Shown: positions 6,549 through 10,563 of the stretch, piece by piece
How the letters are laid out: each line of letters opens with the position of its first letter
Position numbering within the stretch: the stretch's first letter is position 1
Assembly: GCA_031286025.1 (NCBI GenBank)
Contig: JAITVB010000028.1
Location: 1 to 10,563 of the forward strand
Direction: 5' to 3'
DNA length: 10,563 bases
Source of the DNA: Rikenellaceae bacterium
Lineage (GTDB): Bacteria > Bacteroidota > Bacteroidia > Bacteroidales > Rikenellaceae
Translations under genes and position numbers: made by a program
Notes under the pieces: model-generated
What the model was told of the DNA's origin: nothing
Database searches by the model: none
What the model saw: the letters and a program-made list of their open reading frames with translations, nothing else

Positions 6549-6583
6549 CAAAATTACGACATTTTGGTGGATAACCGACCAAA
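6549..6583 (-). promoter_or_regulatory. Putative trpS promoter (Bacteroidota type)
   Basis: On the - strand, TAATTTTG (+ strand CAAAATTA at 6549-6556) matches the Bacteroidota -7 element TAnnTTTG exactly. A TTTG lies upstream (6580-6583), with a 23-base spacer that is somewhat longer than the usual 19-21. The predicted leader is about 20 bases. It lies in the 138-base gap between the rluB stop and the trpS start, suggesting trpS has its own promoter. Confidence 0.5.
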
Positions 6584-6661
6584 GGAGATAACGCAGCCCC
6601 GCAACTTTTGTGGAAAAAGCGGCGTTTCCTCTCGTCCATTACCTCGTCACGGGCGGCGGGG

Positions 6662-8092
6662 CTACTCGTAGCTGCCGGATTTGAGCATGGCTACTTCGCG
6701 GGGAGTCAGGTATCGCCAAGCGCCGCGGCGCAGGCCTTTTTTGGTGAGTCCGGCGAAGAAAACGCGGTCGAGTTTGTCGACGCGGTATCCGACGGCTTCG
6801 AACATGCGGCGGACGATGCGGTTTTTGCCGGAGTGGATCTCGATGCCGACCTCTTTGGGCGAGGGGCCGACGCGGCTGACTTCGTCGGCGATGGCTTTAC
6901 CGTCTTCGAGTTCGACGCCTTCGCAGAGGCGTTCCATGTCGGCTTCGGCAATCGATTTGTCGAGCGACACCTGGTAGATCTTCCGCATCCGGTAGCTCGG
7001 GTGGGTGAGTTTCTTGGTGAGTTCGCCGTCATTGGTGATGAGCAGCACGCCGAGCGAGTTTTTGTCGAGGCGACCGACGGGGTAGACCCGTTCGCTGCAG
7101 GCGTTTTTGACGATCTCCATCACGGTACGGTCGGCGTTGGGGTCTTCAACGGTGGTGACGAAACCTTTGGGCTTGTTCATCAGGATATAGACCTTTTTCT
7201 GGCTTTCGAGCTGTTCACCGTTCATTTTGACCACGTCGCCGGAGTTGATCTTGTAACCCATTTCAGTGATCACTTCACCGTTGACGGTGATCCGGCCTTC
7301 CCTGATCAGTTCGTCGGCTTCGCGACGCGAACAGACGCCGGACATCGAGATATACTTGTTCAGGCGCAACGGGTCGTGGATCGCCGGGGCGTTGAACGTG
7401 GGGTAGCTCTCGGGCTTATAGTCGCTGTCGAAACCTCCGGGAGGGCAGGATTTCCGAGCGTCCCGGCCTTTGCCTCCGAACGATTTCTCCTTCGAAAAGC
7501 GGCCGCCGGATTTGTCTTTGCCATAGCGGCTTTTTTCGTAGGGTTTTTCTCCGGGGCGGCGGTCGTCCTTTTTGTAACCGGGTTTGTCGAATCGGGGCTT
7601 GTCGTAACGAGGTTTATCGCCGCGGTCGAACTTGGGACGGTTGTCGGCGTCGAAATTAGGACTGAACGAACGGCGGGTATCTCCTTCCGGACGAGGGGCC
7701 TTGCGGTCGTCGCGGCTGTAGTCCCGGTTGCGATCCTTGCCATAACGGTTGTTGTCGTTGCGTTGGGCGAAAGATCGCCCGGCGGGACGTTCCCCGTTGC
7801 GGCTTTCCCGGTTGTCGTTGCGGTTCCGACGACCGTCGGCGTTCTTGTCCTTATTGTGGTTTTCACGGGGGCGGTCGTCGCGGTACGCAGACCCGGCAGA
7901 CGAGACGTGCGGACGCTTGTCTTTCAGGAACGAGGATTTTTCGTCGCCTGCGCCGCCTGCAGGTCTCCGGTCCGGGCCGTCGGTCGATGCTTTTGAGTCG
8001 TCGCGACTGAAAAAGCTCTTGCGCCGGGGGCGTTCTTCCTTGCGGTCTTCACTGCCACCGGCCGCATTGCCGAATTTTTTATCGTCTTTCAT
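6662..8092 (-). CDS. rluB: 23S/16S rRNA pseudouridine synthase (RsuA/RluB family) with long disordered N-terminus
   Basis: Converts a uridine of ribosomal RNA to pseudouridine during ribosome assembly. The C-terminal ~235 residues are a complete RsuA/RluB-type enzyme: an S4 RNA-binding domain (about 241-290; LRLNKYISMSGVCSRREADE, then GRITVNGEVI) and a synthase domain with catalytic Asp343 in YPVGRLDKNSLGVLLITNDG. It also has RMRKIYQVSLD and GKNRIVRRMFEAVGY. Residues 1-240 are low complexity, very rich in Arg, Lys, Asp, Ser and Gly, with loose repeats of the kind DKPRYDKPRFDKPGYKKDD. This part looks intrinsically disordered and may bind rRNA. Long basic extensions of this enzyme are common in Bacteroidota. 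The exact member (RluB, RluE, RluF or RsuA) and target base cannot be read here; RluB is the common label. The ATG at 8092 is the only good start. Confidence 0.88.
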   Translation of the reverse strand: MKDDKKFGNAAGGSEDRKEERPRRKSFFSRDDSKASTDGPDRRPAGGAGDEKSSFLKDKRPHVSSAGSAYRDDRPRENHNKDKNADGRRNRNDNRESRNGERPAGRSFAQRNDNNRYGKDRNRDYSRDDRKAPRPEGDTRRSFSPNFDADNRPKFDRGDKPRYDKPRFDKPGYKKDDRRPGEKPYEKSRYGKDKSGGRFSKEKSFGGKGRDARKSCPPGGFDSDYKPESYPTFNAPAIHDPLRLNKYISMSGVCSRREADELIREGRITVNGEVITEMGYKINSGDVVKMNGEQLESQKKVYILMNKPKGFVTTVEDPNADRTVMEIVKNACSERVYPVGRLDKNSLGVLLITNDGELTKKLTHPSYRMRKIYQVSLDKSIAEADMERLCEGVELEDGKAIADEVSRVGPSPKEVGIEIHSGKNRIVRRMFEAVGYRVDKLDRVFFAGLTKKGLRRGAWRYLTPREVAMLKSGSYE

Positions 8093-8111
8093 TTCAGGGT
8101 TGTTTGCGGTG

Positions 8112-8119
8112 CAAAATTA
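8112..8119 (-). promoter_or_regulatory. Putative rluB -7 promoter box
   Basis: On the - strand the sequence is TAATTTTG, identical to the box before trpS, and lies 19 bases upstream of the rluB ATG. No convincing -33 TTTG is visible at the expected distance, so only the -7 element is called. Confidence 0.4.
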
Positions 8120-8257
8120 GGGCTATTTTCCGGAATAACGCGAGTACGGCCCGTTTTATGATTTTTTATGTGGATTATATCGAAAAACAGGAATAACAGA
8201 TTTTGTTGTTTCTGTAAATTTCGATGTCGATCTCGAATACTTTTCAACAAATAACAT

Positions 8258-8265
8258 TACCTTTG
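8258..8265 (+). promoter_or_regulatory. Putative patB -7 promoter box
   Basis: TACCTTTG matches the Bacteroidota TAnnTTTG element, 27 bases before the patB ATG, in an AT-rich 200-base gap between divergent rluB and patB. No clear -33 TTTG is seen at the usual spacing, so support is the -7 match and position only. The rest of 8093-8292 is AT-rich and holds nothing else I can identify. Confidence 0.4.
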
Positions 8266-8292
8266 TTGTGTTTTTAAACGATCCCGCAAATT

Positions 8293-9471
8293 ATGGTTTA
8301 CGATTTCGACCGGGTGATCGACCGGACGGGGACGGATTGCGAAAAATACGATAACTGCCCCCGGGTGTTCGGTAGCGGGGATCTGCTCCCGCTGTGGATC
8401 GCCGATATGGACTTTGCCACGCCCGACTTTGTGCTCGACGCCATCCGCCGCCGATTGGAGCATCCGGTGCTAGGCTACACGTTCCGCGGCCCCGGCTTTT
8501 TCGAGGCGGCCACCACTTGGTTGGCTCGCCGCGGAGGGTGGACGGTGCAACCCGCGTGGATCGACTGTTCGCCCGGTGTGGTGCCCGGATTGGCCTATGC
8601 GCTGCAAACCGTTACGACCGAAGGCGACGGGGTGGTGATCCAACCGCCGGTCTACCCGCCTTTTGCACGCATCATCAAACTCAACGACCGTCGGGTGGTC
8701 GACAATCCCCTCGTGTGGAACGGCGAAACGTATGCCATCGACTTCGACGATCTCGACCACAAACTGGCCACGGCGAAAGCCTTTTTGATGTGCAACCCGC
8801 ACAACCCGACCGGGCGGGTTTACTCCGGCGAAGAATTGCGGCGTATCGGCGACCTGTGTGTCAAGCACGACGTATATGTCATTTCGGACGAAATCCACTC
8901 CGATCTGGTGCAAAAACCCTGTCGGCACATCCATATCGCCTCGCTTGGCGGGGAAATTGCCGCCCGCACCATCACTCTCGTCGCTCCGAGCAAGACTTTT
9001 AATATCGCAGGCCTTTCCACTGCTTTGGCGATTACCCCGGACGACGCGTTACGCCGTCGCTTTCGCCACACCTGCTCGAAACTTCACCTCGACCAAGGGA
9101 ATATTTTCGGGACTGTAGCCCTTGAAGCGGCTTATCGCCAAGGCGATGGGTGGCTCGACCAGATGAACGCATACACGGGTCGGAATATGGATTATGTGGT
9201 TGATTTCCTGCATCGGAACATTCCGTCGATCGGATGTTACCGTCCAGAAAGCACCTACCTGTTGTGGCTCGATTTCCGGGCATGGAGGATGAGTCAGGAG
9301 GAACTCCGCCGGTTTATGATCGACAAGGCGTACCTCGGGTTGAACGACGGCGAGCATTTCGGCGTGGAAGGCATCGGATTCATGCGCCTGAATGTCGCTT
9401 CACCCCGTAGCGTGGTGATGGAGGCGATGGCCCGCCTGCTGCATGCGTGCAAAACCTGCGGATTGGCCTAA
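8293..9471 (+). CDS. patB: PatB/MalY-type PLP-dependent C-S lyase / aminotransferase
   Basis: A fold-type I pyridoxal-phosphate enzyme of the PatB/MalY (cystathionine beta-lyase) group, which cleaves C-S bonds of cystathionine, cysteine or cysteine conjugates to give a thiol or sulfide, pyruvate and ammonia. Its 392 residues match the family length. Visible motifs: LPLWIADMDFATPDFV near the N-terminus, YPPF in the substrate region, CNPHNPTGRV with Asn171, SDEIHSDL with Asp199 (PLP pyridine N contact), and APSKTFNIAGL with the Schiff-base Lys234. The C-terminal segments TYLLWLDFR and GFMRLNVASPR carry the carboxylate-binding Arg region. It is monocistronic by layout, with a possible -7 box before it and a terminator-like hairpin 80 bases after it. 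The physiological substrate (methionine biosynthesis, cysteine breakdown to sulfide or transamination) cannot be decided from sequence. Confidence 0.93.
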   Translation: MVYDFDRVIDRTGTDCEKYDNCPRVFGSGDLLPLWIADMDFATPDFVLDAIRRRLEHPVLGYTFRGPGFFEAATTWLARRGGWTVQPAWIDCSPGVVPGLAYALQTVTTEGDGVVIQPPVYPPFARIIKLNDRRVVDNPLVWNGETYAIDFDDLDHKLATAKAFLMCNPHNPTGRVYSGEELRRIGDLCVKHDVYVISDEIHSDLVQKPCRHIHIASLGGEIAARTITLVAPSKTFNIAGLSTALAITPDDALRRRFRHTCSKLHLDQGNIFGTVALEAAYRQGDGWLDQMNAYTGRNMDYVVDFLHRNIPSIGCYRPESTYLLWLDFRAWRMSQEELRRFMIDKAYLGLNDGEHFGVEGIGFMRLNVASPRSVVMEAMARLLHACKTCGLA

Positions 9472-9534
9472 CGCACACACCTATTGTCAGTTCCCGACAA
9501 GACTGTCGTCGTGAGAAAATACTATCGAAAAGGG

Positions 9535-9565
9535 TTGTTATTTCAAGAACAATACGGTACATTTG
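9535..9565 (+). promoter_or_regulatory. Putative sdhC operon promoter, overlapping a terminator-like hairpin
   Basis: TACATTTG (9558-9565) matches TAnnTTTG exactly, and TTG at 9535-9537 (preceded by G, one mismatch to TTTG) lies 20 bases upstream, which is the right spacing. Transcription would start near 9570-9572, giving an ~80-base sdhC leader with two hairpins. The -7 box spans the top of a hairpin that looks like the patB terminator. Confidence 0.55.
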
Positions 9566-9578
9566 TGCCGTATTTTTT
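9551..9578 (+). terminator. Intrinsic terminator after patB
   Basis: AATACGGTAC (9551-9560) and GTGCCGTATT (9565-9574) form a ten-pair stem with one G-U pair and an ATTT loop, followed by a T-run (TTTT to 9578). It lies 80 bases after the patB stop and ahead of the sdh operon, the expected place for a terminator. It coincides with the putative sdhC promoter, so one of the two roles may be accidental. Confidence 0.7.
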
Positions 9579-9582
9579 CAGA

Positions 9583-9614
9583 ATCCCCGTTTGTGGGGAT
9601 GCCGGCAAAGCCGG
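9583..9614 (+). other. Two tandem small hairpins in the sdhC leader
   Basis: ATCCCC (9583-9588) pairs with GGGGAT (9595-9600) around GTTTGT. Immediately after, CCGGC (9602-9606) pairs with GCCGG (9610-9614) around AAA. Both lie in the predicted untranslated leader, 37 bases before the sdhC ATG, and leave an AT-rich unstructured start region. They may stabilise the mRNA. No known riboswitch is recognised. Confidence 0.45.
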
Positions 9615-9651
9615 AGCACGCTGAATCGGCAATTTCTAATTCGTAATTAAT

Positions 9652-10317
9652 ATGAGCTATTTGTGGACCTCTTCGGTCGGACGAAAATTCTTTATGGGGA
9701 TTACCGGCCTGTTTATGATCCTTTTCCTACTGTTCCACATGTCGATGAACCTTGTGGCCGTCTTCTCGGCCGAGGGGTATGACATGATCTGCGAATTCCT
9801 GGGCGTGAACTGGTATGCGCTGATCGGGACGATGGTGTTGGCGTTGGGTTTCCTGCTGCACATCCTCTACGCCTCGGTGCTCACGCTCCAGAACATACGC
9901 GCACGCGGCAAGCAGCGTTATGCCATGAGCCGGAACAAGGGCGTCGATTTCGCTTCGCGCAACATGTTCGTGTTGGGGCTGATCGTCCTCGGCGGCCTCG
10001 GGCTGCACCTGGCCAACTTCTGGTACAAGATGCAGCTCTCGGAACTGCTCCACCTGCCGGGCGCCGAGACCCACGGTTCGGTGCTGATCCGCGAACTTTT
10101 TTCGCACATCGGCTACGTGATCGCTTACTTAGTGTGGTTTGGGGCGCTGTGGTTCCACCTGACCCACGGTTTCTGGAGCATGTTCCAGTCGACAGGGTTG
10201 AACAACAGCGTGTGGTCGGGCCGCCTGAAGTGCCTGTCGAACATCTTCGCCACCTTTGTTTGCCTGTGCTTCGCACTGGTGGTGGTTTACTATTACGCGA
10301 TCAGCCTTTGCGCCTAA
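9652..10317 (+). CDS. sdhC: Succinate dehydrogenase/fumarate reductase cytochrome b subunit
   Basis: Membrane anchor (type B, five helices, usually two b hemes) of the complex that couples succinate/fumarate to the menaquinone pool; in anaerobic Bacteroidota it mostly works as fumarate reductase. The 221 residues have hydrophobic helices at about 12-36, 56-80, 104-124, 150-174 and 196-218. Candidate axial heme ligands in helices are His29 (LFHMSMN), His70 (LLHILYA), His119 (GLHLANFW) and His169 or His172 (WFHLTHGFW), with spacing like the Bacillus and Wolinella b subunits. The N-terminus [16 protein letters not shown] is typical of the Bacteroidota form. Its ATG follows an AT-rich leader (TAATTCGTAATTAAT). 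The flavoprotein gene follows after 25 bases, giving the usual sdhC-sdhA-sdhB order. Confidence 0.93.
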   Translation: MSYLWTSSVGRKFFMGITGLFMILFLLFHMSMNLVAVFSAEGYDMICEFLGVNWYALIGTMVLALGFLLHILYASVLTLQNIRARGKQRYAMSRNKGVDFASRNMFVLGLIVLGGLGLHLANFWYKMQLSELLHLPGAETHGSVLIRELFSHIGYVIAYLVWFGALWFHLTHGFWSMFQSTGLNNSVWSGRLKCLSNIFATFVCLCFALVVVYYYAISLCA

Positions 10318-10342
10318 CTTCCAAACGAAAAATCTGAAAACC

Positions 10343-10563
10343 ATGAGCATATTGGATTCGAAAGTTCCCGAAGGGCCGTTGGCCCAGAAATGGAGCAAGC
10401 ACAAAGCCGACATCAAAGTAGTCAGCCCGGCCAACAAACGCAAACTCGAAGTCGTCGTCGTGGGCACCGGCCTCGGCGGGGCTTCGGCAGCGGCTTCGTT
10501 GGGCGAACTTGGCTACAACGTAAAAATATTCGGTATCTCCGACTCGCCGCGCCGCGCCCACTC
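10343..10563 (+). CDS. sdhA: Succinate dehydrogenase/fumarate reductase flavoprotein, N-terminal part
   Basis: The first 73 codons of the catalytic FAD subunit; the rest lies beyond the window. After a ~35-residue leader (containing EGPLAQKW) comes the Rossmann FAD-binding motif, [24 protein letters not shown] (G41-x-G-x-x-G46). The fragment ends at SDSPRRAHS; His73 is at the position of the histidine that binds FAD covalently (8-alpha-N3-histidyl) in this family. The start at 10343 follows the A-rich sequence CGAAAAATCTGAAAACC, 25 bases after sdhC, indicating one operon. The extended leader is the usual Bacteroidota form and not a sign of truncation or fusion. Confidence 0.93.
   Translation, partial: MSILDSKVPEGPLAQKWSKHKADIKVVSPANKRKLEVVVVGTGLGGASAAASLGELGYNVKIFGISDSPRRAH

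Noticed and set aside
6608..7996. A 462-codon open frame on the + strand opposite rluB
   Set aside because: It is antisense to a well-supported enzyme gene; the translation is a Val/Ala/Phe/Gly-rich mirror of the charged rluB codons, with no recognisable domain.
1..10563. tRNA, rRNA, CRISPR array, IS element or diversity-generating retroelement
   Set aside because: No tRNA-like cloverleaf, spaced direct repeats, transposase, reverse transcriptase or terminal inverted repeats were seen on either strand.

Overview
The window looks like a chromosome segment of a GC-rich, anaerobic Bacteroidota, plausibly an Alistipes/Rikenellaceae-type gut bacterium. The reasons are: starts preceded by A-rich tracts instead of Shine-Dalgarno motifs; several boxes matching the Bacteroidota -7 promoter consensus TAnnTTTG; a Bacteroidota-type five-helix succinate dehydrogenase/fumarate reductase operon; and phage proteins of types common in Bacteroidota prophages. 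The genus is inference.

Left half (1-5467, all + strand): the end of a prophage or prophage remnant. In order it holds the tail of an unrecognised gene, a ClpP-type prohead protease with a coiled-coil C-terminus, a major capsid protein, and a beta-rich virion protein of tail-tube-like character. A 148-base non-coding spacer with two hairpins follows. Then come a portal protein, a DUF6712-like head-tail connector, a small membrane/coiled-coil protein and a P5-type muralytic enzyme. The last four genes are chained by three consecutive ATGA start/stop overlaps. The order is not the textbook HK97 order, because protease and capsid precede the portal. No terminase, integrase, tail-tape or baseplate gene lies in the window. 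A strong, nearly symmetrical terminator (5481-5516) ends the phage block against convergent host genes.

Middle (5534-8092, - strand): trpS (tryptophanyl-tRNA synthetase), and upstream of it an rRNA pseudouridine synthase of the RsuA/RluB family carrying a very long, charged, low-complexity N-terminal extension. Each gene has a TAATTTTG box just upstream of its start, so they are probably transcribed separately.

Right part (8293-10563, + strand): a PatB/MalY-type PLP-dependent C-S lyase/aminotransferase, then the start of the succinate dehydrogenase/fumarate reductase operon (complete cytochrome b subunit sdhC, first 73 codons of flavoprotein sdhA). Between them lies a compact region in which a consensus-like promoter box sits inside a terminator-like hairpin, followed by two more small hairpins in the sdh leader.

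No tRNA, rRNA, CRISPR array or IS element was found. The most unusual parts are the reordered head/lysis module with its hairpin-rich spacer, the protease with a possible scaffold-like tail, and the promoter-in-terminator arrangement before sdhC. I see no convincing wholly new system here.
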